Of a stretch of 64,000 nucleotides of DNA, positions 28,072 through 36,482 are shown in pieces. Below the pieces are notes generated by a model that had not been told where the DNA came from, ran no database searches, and saw nothing but the letters and a program-made list of their open reading frames with translations. The position numbers were made by a program, and so were the translations under genes. Positions within the stretch are counted from its first letter, which is position 1. Every line of letters begins with the position of its first letter. The DNA comes from Verrucomicrobia bacterium LW23 (GTDB lineage: Bacteria > Verrucomicrobiota > Verrucomicrobiia > Methylacidiphilales > UBA1321): assembly GCA_003054695.1 (NCBI GenBank), contig QAZA01000009.1, positions 62,001-126,000 of the forward strand, read 5' to 3'.

Positions 28072-29067
28072 TCAGGCGGCGGCGCTGGCAGCGTGGGCTT
28101 CCCGGGCTTCGGCGGCCTCGGCGGCGGCTTTGGCGCGCAGCACCCAGCGGGTGGGGCTCAGTTCTTCCTCCAGGCTTAGCGGCATGGTGCCGATGCCCAG
28201 GGCGGTTTTTATGAAGCTGGTGAGGTAGTCCTCGCAGGTGGCTTCGGGCAGTTCGCCCATGTCGGTGGCGCCGATGACGAGGCGGGTGCGGCCGGTGCCG
28301 GCCACGCTTTCCACCATGCCCTGGGTACCGAGGATGCGGAGCGTTTCGTAGCCCCACACGCCGGTGCCGCGCGGGTTGAGGTAGTTGGCGGTGACGCTGG
28401 CGACGCCGCCGTTGGCGAGGCGGAACATCATGCACGAGGCCATGCGTAAGCCGCCGTTGCGCAACGGGTTGCCGTTGGTGGTCTCCACGGCGGCAACGCT
28501 GCGGATGGGGGTGCAGGCCACGTGCTCGATGAAGCGGACGGCGTGGATGGCGTTTTGGCAGATGAGGCCGCCGTCGACGCGCTCGTCCTGGGGGCGGCCC
28601 TCGTAGTAGGGGTAGGATTTCTCGCTGATGACCTGGACGACGTCGCCGATGCGGCCGGCGCGGACGGCGTTGCGCATGGCCAGGTAGGGGCCGCCGAAGG
28701 CGGTGCCGGCCATCTCGCGGAAGATTTTGCCGCTGGCGTTGGCGGCGCTGATGATGTCGTCGAGCTCGGCCTCGGAGAGGGCGCAGGGTTTTTCCGCATA
28801 GACGTGCTTGCCGGCGCGCAGGGCGAGGACGGCGTCGCTTGCCTGGTCGCAACGTCTTGGGGAGCAAAGACTTACGGAATCTACCTTCGGATCGCGCAGG
28901 ATGTGCTCCAGCGTGGTGTGGGTGGCGAGCGAAGGGTCGTTGCGGATGGAATCCGGCAGCTTCTCCAGGGGAATTTGCGCGACTGCCACAACGCGGGCGT
29001 GGGGGTGGCTGGCCAGGGCGTTCTGGATCTGATGACCGTTACATCCATAGAGGGCCACGTTGAGCAT
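28072..29067 (-). CDS. Gfo/Idh/MocA family oxidoreductase, second copy
   Basis: The start MLNVALYGCNGHQ gives a Rossmann-type N-terminus; ASDAVLALRAGKHVYAEKPCAL contains the EKP catalytic motif. It is about 330 residues, normal for the family. An upstream in-frame ATG would add 27 Arg/Ser-rich residues and is not favoured. It precedes the 1597-residue protein on the same strand after about 200 bp, suggesting an operon for uptake-product processing of a sugar or uronic acid. TATGAT at 29154-29149 on the minus strand is a possible -10 box. Confidence 0.8.
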   Translation of the reverse strand: MLNVALYGCNGHQIQNALASHPHARVVAVAQIPLEKLPDSIRNDPSLATHTTLEHILRDPKVDSVSLCSPRRCDQASDAVLALRAGKHVYAEKPCALSEAELDDIISAANASGKIFREMAGTAFGGPYLAMRNAVRAGRIGDVVQVISEKSYPYYEGRPQDERVDGGLICQNAIHAVRFIEHVACTPIRSVAAVETTNGNPLRNGGLRMASCMMFRLANGGVASVTANYLNPRGTGVWGYETLRILGTQGMVESVAGTGRTRLVIGATDMGELPEATCEDYLTSFIKTALGIGTMPLSLEEELSPTRWVLRAKAAAEAAEAREAHAASAAA

Positions 29068-29306
29068 AGGGGCGCGGGAGAGGGCGGTGCGGGGGGAAAG
29101 AGATGGACGGAACGCGACTAAATGGCGTGTTCTTCGAGACGGAAACATATCATACCTACCACAAGCAAGTAAAGATGTTATTGAGAGATTTGAGTAGCAA
29201 GGACCTGGACATGGAAAATCGGTGATGATGTGTTAACATGTTCGCTAGAAGCAAGCGACCATTACAAAGTCAATGCAAATAACTTTCCACAACAAAGCAC
29301 AATCTA

Positions 29307-29336
29307 TTGACAACCTATGGATGAATACACTATATG
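29307..29336 (+). promoter_or_regulatory. Promoter for the DUF2188 gene
   Basis: TTGACA (29307-29312) is followed after 18 bases by TATATG (29331-29336), just before a gene with a very strong ribosome binding site. Confidence 0.6.
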
Positions 29337-29360
29337 TAGACCCGAAAGGAGGAAAAAGTA

Positions 29361-29582
29361 ATGAGCCGAAATCAGCACGTCGTCCCGCATGGCGATCAAT
29401 GGGCCGTACGAGGTGAAGGAACACAAAGAGTCACCTCAGTCCACGATACGCAACGCGAGGCAATCGAAGCCGCTACGGAAATCGCAAAACATCAGGAAAC
29501 TGAAGTATTCATTCACCGCACTGATGGACGTATCCGTGAGCGAAATAGTTATGGCAACGATCCCTTCCCCCCCGAAGGGTAG
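29361..29582 (+). CDS. DUF2188-family small protein
   Basis: The 73-residue protein matches the DUF2188 pattern: HVVPHGDQWAVRGEGTQR, then a T/S-rich turn and AIEAATEIAKHQETEVFIH, ending with DGRIRERNSYGNDP. Two beta hairpins and a helix are expected; the family function is unknown. The start is fixed by AAAGGAGGAAA six to eight bases upstream, the strongest Shine-Dalgarno in the host half. The gene and its promoter are AT-richer than their neighbours and it lies between two leftward genes, so it may be a recent insertion. Confidence 0.85.
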   Translation: MSRNQHVVPHGDQWAVRGEGTQRVTSVHDTQREAIEAATEIAKHQETEVFIHRTDGRIRERNSYGNDPFPPEG

Positions 29583-29586
29583 CACT

Positions 29587-29620
29587 GAGTGGAGGAACAG
29601 CCGTTCCCGTTCCTCCACTC
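29587..29620. terminator. Hairpin between convergent genes, possible terminator
   Basis: A 12-bp perfect stem (GAGTGGAGGAAC with GTTCCTCCACTC) and a 10-base loop lie between the DUF2188 stop and the regulator stop. No T-tract follows in either direction, so termination is only plausible. Confidence 0.45.
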
Positions 29621-29714
29621 CCAACATTATAGCAGTATCAAACTGCTCGAAGCAGTTCGCCCCGAATACCTTGTTCTGGCATGTCGGATTTTACTGAATC
29701 TTTACAGACGTACA

Positions 29715-30857
29715 CTACAACGTCTCCGTCTGCCGGTTAAAGCTTACTTGCGGGTCGTAATTTGCGTAGAAGGTATGGATATTCCCGTTCCCTGCGTCTA
29801 TCCCGCGCACCAGGTCCGTTACCACCCGCTCGGCTACTTCGCGGGCGCGGAAGCCGACGACATCGACGCTGGCGGGGCGGTGGTTGAAGTAGGGGAGGCG
29901 GATGGGGCCGCGGCAGAAGCCCACCCGTGCGGCCAGGCGGATGATTTCCTCGATGAGCACCGGGTCCTCGCTGCAGATGGAGTCGGCGCCTTGCTGGTCC
30001 ACAAACGCGACGGCGGTGGGGACTTTGCGGCGGGTGAACGCGGCTTTTTCCATGATGCTGTGCGCGCTGCATTCGGCCATCTCCACCTCCAGCTTGTGCT
30101 GGGTCAGCACGTTGATGAAGTTTTTGAGGGCGCGTTTGCTGGGCAGGTAGACGGGATCGGGCACGATGACGCGTTCGATGCCGCTGTCCTGCCAGTTTTT
30201 GGCCAGGCGGTAGTAGGCGGAGACCCAGTCCATCCAGTAGGTGGGGACGGGGATGGAGGTGGGGCTGTCGGTGTGCTGAATGGCCACCTGCTGCACGCCG
30301 CTGTCTTTAAGGCTGAGGAGGACGTTGAGGCCCAGGGGGTGCGGGGTGTGCCAGATGGCCATGTCCAGGTTGTGGTGCAGCAGGCGCTGGGCAAAGCCGG
30401 GCTCGATGGCCTCGTTCTCGTTAAAGAAGACCATGTCCGCCACAAAGCCGTTTTCGCGCAGCAGCTCCTCAAAGCTCATGTGCAGCGTGCGGGCGTAGGG
30501 GGAGACGACGAGGGAGTGCAGCCAGATGGGGATGCCCACCACGGCCCGCACGGGGGAGCGCGGGGCCTGCGTTTTGCCCACCAGCATGGTGTGGCTGCTG
30601 CGGATGCAGTTGAGGATGCCTTCGCGCTCCAGCGTCTCGTAGGCCAGGGCGACGGTGCGCAGCGGGGTGCCGAAGTGGTCGGCGATCTCGCGCATGCTGT
30701 AGAAGGGGATGGGCTGGCGCTTTTTGAGTTTTTTGGCGGCTTTGCGCAGCTCCGTCAGCAGCACAAACTGCTTGCTGGCGTCCTGCGGAAAGCCGGTGAA
30801 CTCGCGAAACACCTGCTCCGGGGCGGGGAGCTCGCGCGGGATTTGCTTGCGGGCCAT
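29715..30857 (-). CDS. Transcriptional regulator: GntR-like winged helix plus LacI-type ligand-binding domain
   Basis: The protein is about 380 residues from MARKQIPRELP. An N-terminal winged helix (about 45-90) contains YSMREIADHFGTPLRTVALAYETLEREGILNCI, and the rest resembles a periplasmic-binding-protein fold sensor: AVVGIPIWLHSL, then PTYWMDWVSAYYRLAKNW, AFVDQQGADSICSEDP and VDVVGFRAREVAERVV. Such hybrid regulators accompany sugar loci in Verrucomicrobia. It probably controls the adjacent Gfo/Idh/MocA and large-protein genes in response to a sugar. An ATG 30 bases upstream lies in a poly-C/Pro stretch and is less likely. Confidence 0.75.
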   Translation of the reverse strand: MARKQIPRELPAPEQVFREFTGFPQDASKQFVLLTELRKAAKKLKKRQPIPFYSMREIADHFGTPLRTVALAYETLEREGILNCIRSSHTMLVGKTQAPRSPVRAVVGIPIWLHSLVVSPYARTLHMSFEELLRENGFVADMVFFNENEAIEPGFAQRLLHHNLDMAIWHTPHPLGLNVLLSLKDSGVQQVAIQHTDSPTSIPVPTYWMDWVSAYYRLAKNWQDSGIERVIVPDPVYLPSKRALKNFINVLTQHKLEVEMAECSAHSIMEKAAFTRRKVPTAVAFVDQQGADSICSEDPVLIEEIIRLAARVGFCRGPIRLPYFNHRPASVDVVGFRAREVAERVVTDLVRGIDAGNGNIHTFYANYDPQVSFNRQTETL

Positions 30858-30914
30858 GGAAAGGGGGGGGGGGGGAGAGAAAGGCAAAGCTTGCGTGCTT
30901 GCCGAGACGCGGGA

Positions 30915-30931
30915 GTATACTTAAAGCATAC
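30915..30931. promoter_or_regulatory. Palindrome upstream of the regulator, candidate operator
   Basis: GTATACTTAAAGCATAC is a near-perfect 17-bp dyad about 60 bases upstream of the regulator start. It would suit autoregulation. Confidence 0.4.
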
Positions 30932-30999
30932 AGCAACGCAAGCGCAGCATTCGTTGAAATTGCAGCCGCGAGGGGAACGCCGGGGGAGGAGGGGATTAT

Positions 31000-31040
31000 T
31001 TAACCACGAAGCACACGAAACTTGCGGAGGGGACGAAAGG
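31000..31040 (+). repeat. Dispersed TTAACCACG-type repeat, copy B
   Basis: TTAACCACGAAGCACACGAA followed by GCGGAGGGGACGAAAG matches the minus-strand copy at 21801-21866. It lies immediately before the inferred prophage end. Confidence 0.6.
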
Positions 31041-31068
31041 GGGAATAGGGATAAGGATTGCACGACCA

Positions 31069-31210
31069 CCCAAAATAAATGAAAAGGGTTGATCTGGTGC
31101 GATTTGGTTTGATGTCCTGCGACATCAACGACTTACGCACCAGAGCCTAGCATTTCATTATTTAGTGTCAAAGTGGCACACACGGCGTGCCCAAAATAAA
31201 TGAAAAGGGT
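31069..31210. repeat. Two 21-bp direct repeats at the prophage end, candidate transposase-binding sites
   Basis: The identical 21-bp word (starting CCCAAAATAAATG, ending AAAAGGGT) occurs at 31069-31089 and 31190-31210. A degenerate inner word (TTTCATTATTTAG) near 31153 may be a third site. Between them lies a perfect 8-bp hairpin (TTGATGTC at 31109-31116, GACATCAA at 31121-31128). Mu ends carry several transposase-binding sites in this way. Confidence 0.6.
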
Positions 31211-31232
31211 AAGGGGCGTGAACAGAAAAGGG

Positions 31233-32921
31233 TCACGTGGAGGGCGGGGGGATGTCGACGATGACGCCGTTGCGGGCGGCGGCGGATAGGGCTTCCAGAA
31301 CCACTTTGGCGGTGGGGGCGGCGTTGAGGTTGGCGGCGAAGGCGGCGAGTTTGGCTTCGCAGTCTTCGGGGCTGGTGCTGTCGAGGATGATCCGCCGGAT
31401 GGGCGCGAGGGTTCCGCGGAAGGCCCGCGCGAGGTCGGGGGCGGTGGCGTTGATGATCGCGTCGTTGGCGGCGAGGTTTTGCTCGTGGCGATCTTCGGCG
31501 CCGCGGGACGCCAACGCGATGAGCATGGGCAGGGGCAACGTGACGTTGTGGCCGTCCATGCGCAGGGCCTTGGCGGCGTCCTGGATGCCGGGCAGCGCCA
31601 GCGGCGCGCCTCCCCCCGCAGGCAGGGTACCCGGTGCTGGCAGGCCGGGCAATCCAGGGAGGCTGGGCGCGGACGGCGCCGCAATGCGACGGATGCCGAA
31701 GCCGAAGCGCTTGGCCAGCACGGGGATGGCGTCGTCTGTCGGCTCCATGCTGCTCTCCTTCAGCTGCTTCAGCAGTGTGGAGAGGGCCAGCGATTGCCGC
31801 GTCGAGTCCGGCGCCCACAGCATGTCAGGCAGTATCCCAGCGAGGCCATTGATCGCGCAGAACTGGGCGGTCAGCTGCTCCTTGAATGTCTCGCTCAGCA
31901 GAGTGGCATCGAGCTGGCGGATGTCTTCGCGCACTTGCTCCTGGGCGTCCGCCACGCCTGAGCCCATGCCGGTGGCCTGGGCGTCGGCGCTCAGCGTCTG
32001 CCCCACGATGAGCTTGCTCATCTCGCGGCACGCCACCTCGTGGAAAGCCTGAAAGGCGTCGCCGCCCTGGCTGGAGCTGGTGCGTTCCTTCAGCTCCACC
32101 TCCGTATCGCGGGAGATGACAAGGCCGCCGAGCCGGGTGGCGACGGACAGCGCGCGCATCAGCAGGGTGCGGCTGGCGTCGTCGTTCGAGTCGTACTTGC
32201 CCACCAGGAAGGGGGTGCCGAAGCGGTCCAGAAACTGGATCCACCACTCGCGCCCCTGGGTGGCGAATAACCACCAGAACAGCAGGGAGCGCAGCGGGCC
32301 GCCCCAGTGATCCGGCGTGGAGAGCAGGTGGCCGCGGTGCACAATGTAGCGGTTGGGATCGGGCACGTGCACCGTGCTCAGCGGCTCGCCCGTCTCGGGG
32401 TTGGTGTCGCGGATCCGCAACTCGCCGACGCACTGGGAGTAATCCAGCAGCTCGTACGGAACGGGAATCAGCTCCCGCAGCCGGTAGCCGCCGCCGGGCA
32501 CCGGCTCGTAAATCTTCTCCACCACGGAGACGGGGTAAAGCGCGGAGTCCAGCAGGTGCGACACAGCGCGCAGCCATCCCTTGCAACCCTTCTGCATGGC
32601 GGCCACCGCTTTCGCGGCCTGCTCATCCGCCGGCGTGGCCGGATCGTTGCCCGGCTCCACCGCGAGGGGCGTCCCCAGCACGGCCAGCTTGCGTTTGGTA
32701 AACTCCGTCTGCAGGTGGGAATGGCTGGAGATGATATCCCGGTAGCAAGCGAAAAGCGGGCGCACATCGCCGTTCTCCGCCGCCCGCAGGATAGACTGCA
32801 GGCGGTCCACCGTCATGCTCGGCAGCGTGGTTCCCGTCTCGTACATGGTGCGGAAGATTGTCTTCCGCTGCACGGGAATCAGGCTCGTCATCAGATCCTT
32901 GGCCCATTGTACTAGGTTCAT
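31233..32921 (-). CDS. Phage portal protein (DUF935, Mu gp29-like)
   Basis: The 562-residue protein has DUF935 features: an N-terminal helical region, LDYSQCVGELRIRD, WWLFATQGREWWIQFLDRFG and SKLIVGQTLSADAQATGMGSG. The portal is the dodecameric vertex through which DNA is packaged. The C-terminal 150 residues are Ala/Pro-rich with an extra helical domain. Its ATG overlaps the stop of the DpdA-like gene (ATGA), so translation is coupled. It is the last gene before the prophage end. Confidence 0.9.
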   Translation of the reverse strand: MNLVQWAKDLMTSLIPVQRKTIFRTMYETGTTLPSMTVDRLQSILRAAENGDVRPLFACYRDIISSHSHLQTEFTKRKLAVLGTPLAVEPGNDPATPADEQAAKAVAAMQKGCKGWLRAVSHLLDSALYPVSVVEKIYEPVPGGGYRLRELIPVPYELLDYSQCVGELRIRDTNPETGEPLSTVHVPDPNRYIVHRGHLLSTPDHWGGPLRSLLFWWLFATQGREWWIQFLDRFGTPFLVGKYDSNDDASRTLLMRALSVATRLGGLVISRDTEVELKERTSSSQGGDAFQAFHEVACREMSKLIVGQTLSADAQATGMGSGVADAQEQVREDIRQLDATLLSETFKEQLTAQFCAINGLAGILPDMLWAPDSTRQSLALSTLLKQLKESSMEPTDDAIPVLAKRFGFGIRRIAAPSAPSLPGLPGLPAPGTLPAGGGAPLALPGIQDAAKALRMDGHNVTLPLPMLIALASRGAEDRHEQNLAANDAIINATAPDLARAFRGTLAPIRRIILDSTSPEDCEAKLAAFAANLNAAPTAKVVLEALSAAARNGVIVDIPPPST

Positions 32922-33646
32922 ATTTCCTCCTCCTTTATGCGACTACGAGCCGCAGCAACAAATAAGTCGTCTGTCTGTAGTCGAATGGATGTCCAAAGAG
33001 GGCTAGCTATCGGGGTGGGATTCAACCTGGCCCACTCCTCTAGCCCAGAGGTTTGTCGTAAGTCACCTCTCTGCCATCCTGTCCCGTCGCATGATTCAAC
33101 GCCAAGCGACTCCAACAGCTGGAGCTTTTCAGGGCTATTGCAGCGCAAAACATGTACGCGAGGGAAATGCTGTGTCCAATGGTGAAGCGTCTCCCACTTC
33201 CACTTTGTTGTCCCGCCGATGGCTATAACATCGGGGAGCGGCTTTAGAGACCGGATATCGTCTGCCGTCATCCCGTTCTGCACAGCGATAGCTAAGGGGA
33301 TTTCCAACCCCTGGACCAACGGTGCATAGATAGGCCACCGTTGCAGGGTACCATATCGGCACCCTGGTCTGTCAGGCACAATCGCCCATAGAGGTTTCTG
33401 TTGCCAGTTTCCCGACGCCCAAGCCAGTAATTCTCTCCACTGAGGTTCAATAACCTTCCAGCGTTGCTCATCAAAAGAATTGTCGACGGGGTTCCAACAC
33501 GCGAAAACTCCGTTATCCAGAGCGTAGGGAATCCATGGCCAAGGGCCTCGCTGTGCACCTGGGGAGTACAGGTGCCCTATTCGAGACGTTTCGCGCGCAA
33601 GGCAATGCCAAAACCACCCGGTAGAGTTTGCTGGCATCACGATCAT
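32918..33646 (-). CDS. DpdA-like DNA 7-deazaguanine transglycosylase (TGT-fold)
   Basis: The 242-residue protein resembles phage DpdA/DeoxyPurine-in-DNA proteins of the tRNA-guanine transglycosylase superfamily. Landmarks are ALDNGVFACW (Asp44), LWAIVPDRPGC (Asp92), PLAIAVQNGM (about 123), VIAIGGTTKWKWE (Gly144-145), VHVLRCNSPEKL and VESCDGTGW (Asp187). Such enzymes exchange guanine in DNA for a 7-deazaguanine made by queuosine-type enzymes, which blocks host restriction. The start MIVMPAN follows GGAGG by five bases and overlaps the terminase stop (ATGA). The composition is less GC-rich than terminase and portal, suggesting later acquisition. No preQ0 synthesis gene is visible in the window. 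Confidence 0.65.
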   Translation of the reverse strand: MIVMPANSTGWFWHCLARETSRIGHLYSPGAQRGPWPWIPYALDNGVFACWNPVDNSFDEQRWKVIEPQWRELLAWASGNWQQKPLWAIVPDRPGCRYGTLQRWPIYAPLVQGLEIPLAIAVQNGMTADDIRSLKPLPDVIAIGGTTKWKWETLHHWTQHFPRVHVLRCNSPEKLQLLESLGVESCDGTGWQRGDLRQTSGLEEWARLNPTPIASPLWTSIRLQTDDLFVAAARSRIKEEEI

Positions 33647-35274
33647 GCCGCCCTCCATTCTTGCGCCGGCAGATTCTCCGGCGCGTACGGGTTACGAATC
33701 CCTGCACGCGGGGCCTTCATCTCCATCCGCCCCACCTGCACACCTGTCGCCTCCACCGGGCCGCTGCCGTGGCGCAGCCCGTAGAGCGCGAGTTTGCTCG
33801 AGTCAAAAGTGTCGCCGTGGTTGCCGCTGGTGTCCGTCTCCGTCACGAAGCGGCCCTTCTCCTTCTTCACCAGCAGCATGTCCTTGCGGAGCCATTCGTG
33901 CTGAGCCAGAAGCACTTCCCCATCCTGCACGGCGTTGGAGAAGAGGTTGCCGAGGTACGTCTTCATGTCCATTTCCTCGGCTTTGTAGGTCGTCTTGGTG
34001 CTGGAGACCACGATCTCCACGATGATCCACGGGATTAGCGCGCGCTTCACGTTCACCGCGTGGAAACGCTCGTTCGAGCCATCCACGCACAGGCGGCGCA
34101 GCTTCTTGCCGGCGTGGTACATCTCCGTCACCACCTGCTTCAGCAGCTCAATGCAGTCGTCGGGATCCGCGCTTTTCCAGCGCATCGTGAAACGGGCCAC
34201 CATGCGGTGGCCCACCTTCTCTCCCACGGTCAGCGCGCTGGGGTTGCTCGTCTTGTTTTCCGTGGTAGCCACGTCGTAGCCCAGGGCGATCGGCCCGTCG
34301 CCGACCTTCGCGCGCGCCATCCAGTCGGCGGGCAAGTCTTCCCGATCGATCGCAAAGCACTCCGACGCACCGGCTTCCATCGCGTGGCGCAGCGCGGCGC
34401 GGTCCAGCGCGTTAATGCCGCCGGCGCGCATGATCAGCTCAAAATTGCGCGCGTAGGCGTCGCGGTCCATGGCCTTCGCTTTAGCCTCGGCGGCGGTGAT
34501 CTCCTTGCGGCTGTCCATGTCGTACGTCTTCACGCCGCACGCTTCCGCGTCGTACACGTCCACCCGGTGCACGCGGATCCCCGCCTGGCTGCGATACCAG
34601 TTGCCGCGCGGGTTCACCTCAAACGTGGTGCCCTCGGGCGGCGCAGCCATCTCGTACGCAAAGTGCGAGTCGTCACGCCCAATAGTCGTGCACATGCGCA
34701 CCTGAAAGAGGGGGCTCGAGCTAATGATCGGTTCCACCGCTTCCCACAGCCCGCGGAAGTCCTCAATAAACCAGATCTCATCCAGCAGCACAAAGCCGCT
34801 CCAGCCGCGCGCCGTGGCGATGTTGGGGGCGATGACCTGCGTGCGCGAGTAGATGGAGGGGCTGTGGTACAGGCGCGTCTGCAGCTTTTGCCGGGTGAAC
34901 AGATCTTTGAAATCGTCCACGTTGATATCGTCGATCGCCGCCTCGCGGTCTGCGGCGTGCAGCCGCAGCAGCATGCCCAGGCTTTCCGCCTGCTTGCGCA
35001 TCTCATCCAGCGTGGAGTAGAAGAGGGCCGCCTCCTTCTCCGCCAACTCCGTGCCCAGCAGCAAACTGGCGCTGGCGTAGGTGACCAGGCAACCGGGATT
35101 GAGGCCCATCCAGTGCATGGCCTTCGCCGCCATCGTCCGGCTCTTGCCGCGCTGGCGCGCCCACAGCCACAGCTGCAGCCCGTACTCCGCCCAAAACGCC
35201 TCCTCCTGGTAGGGGCGCATTTTAATGAGGCCGGCCGGGGCGGGCGCGGCGGCGGATTTACGTGCCCGCGGCAT
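33643..35274 (-). CDS. Phage terminase large subunit (Mu gp28-like)
   Basis: The 543-residue protein contains a Walker-A-like WLWARQRGKSRTMAAKA, a Walker-B-like SGFVLLDEIWFIEDF (hydrophobic strand then Asp-Glu), and a nuclease half with PIALGYDVATTENKTS, LCVDGSNERFH and a late GDTFDSSKLAL. It drives ATP-dependent packaging and headful cutting. The start MPRARKS was chosen; ten upstream residues are also in frame. It overlaps the end of the small terminase gene by 17 bases and is coupled to the DpdA-like gene. Confidence 0.92.
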   Translation of the reverse strand: MPRARKSAAAPAPAGLIKMRPYQEEAFWAEYGLQLWLWARQRGKSRTMAAKAMHWMGLNPGCLVTYASASLLLGTELAEKEAALFYSTLDEMRKQAESLGMLLRLHAADREAAIDDINVDDFKDLFTRQKLQTRLYHSPSIYSRTQVIAPNIATARGWSGFVLLDEIWFIEDFRGLWEAVEPIISSSPLFQVRMCTTIGRDDSHFAYEMAAPPEGTTFEVNPRGNWYRSQAGIRVHRVDVYDAEACGVKTYDMDSRKEITAAEAKAKAMDRDAYARNFELIMRAGGINALDRAALRHAMEAGASECFAIDREDLPADWMARAKVGDGPIALGYDVATTENKTSNPSALTVGEKVGHRMVARFTMRWKSADPDDCIELLKQVVTEMYHAGKKLRRLCVDGSNERFHAVNVKRALIPWIIVEIVVSSTKTTYKAEEMDMKTYLGNLFSNAVQDGEVLLAQHEWLRKDMLLVKKEKGRFVTETDTSGNHGDTFDSSKLALYGLRHGSGPVEATGVQVGRMEMKAPRAGIRNPYAPENLPAQEWRAA

Positions 35275-35965
35275 CGGTCCCTCCTTCCTCAGGCGCAGCA
35301 TCATCGGCGGGGGCCGCCGGCTTTGCGCCGAACATCAGGGCCATCAGCGCCTGCACGCGGCCGTCCTTTGTCGGGCGGCTGGCGGCCTCCAGGGCGCGCT
35401 TGTCGCTGTACCACTGCAGGAATTTTTCGCAGGTGAGCAGCTGCACGCGCAGCTCCGTCGCGGCCACCTCGCGCGCCTTCAGATCCAGGCGCTCGCGCGT
35501 AAAGGCTTCGTGGGATTTCTGGCGGCGCGCCTCCAGTTCCAGAGAACGCAGCGACGCAATGCCGGCGATGAGCTTGGGGAAATTCTCATCATCCACCTTT
35601 TCCAACACGCCCATGATGCGCCCGCCGGCAATCGCCGCGGTGCCGTCCATGATGGAGCCGCCCGCCGCCTCGCCCAGCTTGAGGGCGAACTCGGCCAGAT
35701 CCTTCGTGTCCGCAATGCGCTCGCGGCGGCTGAGCCAGTTCTGATAGCCGCCCTGGCGCCACTCGCTGAGGTTTTGCGGGGAGATCGGCTCTTCGTGAAA
35801 CTGCTCATCCAGCACCCGCAACACATCCTCCTGAGTGTGCAGCCACGCGATAATCTTCGGCCCCGGCTGTCCGTCGTAAATGCGGCGGCACACCTCATTG
35901 CGGATGGCAACAGGCAGGCGCGCAATCTTGCCGACTCGGGCGGGTTCGGGGGTGGGTGTGGGCAT
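35258..35965 (-). CDS. Terminase small subunit (DUF3486, Mu gp27-like)
   Basis: The 235-residue protein has the DUF3486 layout: KIARLPVAIRNEVCRRIYDG, then a helix-turn-helix with ISPQNLSEWRQGGYQNWL, and a long charged helical region with FTRERLDLKAREVA. It recognises phage DNA ends and recruits the large subunit. The gene begins two bases after the stop of a 59-residue gene and ends inside the large-subunit gene, as usual for a tightly packed packaging operon. Confidence 0.88.
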   Translation of the reverse strand: MPTPTPEPARVGKIARLPVAIRNEVCRRIYDGQPGPKIIAWLHTQEDVLRVLDEQFHEEPISPQNLSEWRQGGYQNWLSRRERIADTKDLAEFALKLGEAAGGSIMDGTAAIAGGRIMGVLEKVDDENFPKLIAGIASLRSLELEARRQKSHEAFTRERLDLKAREVAATELRVQLLTCEKFLQWYSDKRALEAASRPTKDGRVQALMALMFGAKPAAPADDAAPEEGGTDAAGT

Positions 35966-35967
35966 GA

Positions 35968-36147
35968 CTAAACGTCCTTCAAATGCCGGATAGCAATCGC
36001 GGCTCTCCGTAACATGTTCGACCGGGCTACCCGTGGAGCGGCGAGATCCTTCACACGCTCGCGCTCAGCGCGATTCCGAGCGAAAACGGCGTGGACGAAC
36101 AGGGAAAAGGACGCGGCGGTGACCGCGAAAAAAATGGCGGTTTTCAC
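35968..36147 (-). CDS. Small membrane-anchored protein, 59 residues
   Basis: The gene starts at a GTG (36147) that overlaps the preceding stop (GTGA) and has GGAGGAATT just before it. The product begins MKTAIFFAVTAASFSLFVHA, one membrane segment or signal anchor, and continues with a basic/acidic helix (RNRAERERVKDLAAP). It sits between the lysis-type genes and terminase. An N-terminal membrane helix with a charged helical tail could be an inner-membrane spanin-like protein, but this is only a guess. Confidence 0.6.
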   Translation of the reverse strand: MKTAIFFAVTAASFSLFVHAVFARNRAERERVKDLAAPRVARSNMLRRAAIAIRHLKDV

Positions 36148-36482
36148 TTCAATTCCTCCTCCAGAGCGGCTTTGTTGCGGGCGAGGCAGGCTGAATCCGC
36201 CTGGATACGATCCTCGGAATCCTGGATGATCTCCCTCAAGCGACGGATTCGCTCCTCCTTTGTAATCCGGTCCATATCCTGAAGGGCCTGCTGAGCAGCG
36301 GGAAAAGCATCGCGCAGAACCGTCAGAATCTGCTCCTGGGTCATGGAACAGCCTGCCACCTCCAACCGACGCAGGCGCAATTCAGCCGAGATCTTGATTG
36401 AGATGTCCTGTTCTTCGGCGGACAACTCAACTCCAAGGAGCCGTCCACGGTCCGTCCAAGGGCTCACAGTGAATTTCGTCAT
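36144..36482 (-). CDS. Hypothetical phage protein, helical, 112 residues
   Basis: An N-terminal beta region (MTKFTVSPWTDRGRLLGVELS) is followed by a helical, charged C-terminus (ILTVLRDAFPAAQQALQDM, then ERIRRLREIIQDSEDRI). No family is recognised. It overlaps the endolysin stop (ATGA) and the following small gene (GTGA), so it is translated as part of the same coupled string. GC content is slightly lower than in the terminase genes. Confidence 0.6.
   Translation of the reverse strand: MTKFTVSPWTDRGRLLGVELSAEEQDISIKISAELRLRRLEVAGCSMTQEQILTVLRDAFPAAQQALQDMDRITKEERIRRLREIIQDSEDRIQADSACLARNKAALEEELK

Noticed and set aside
29589-31082. 497-residue open frame on the plus strand
   Set aside because: Antisense of the winged-helix/LacI-like regulator; it also runs across the hairpin and the dispersed repeat.
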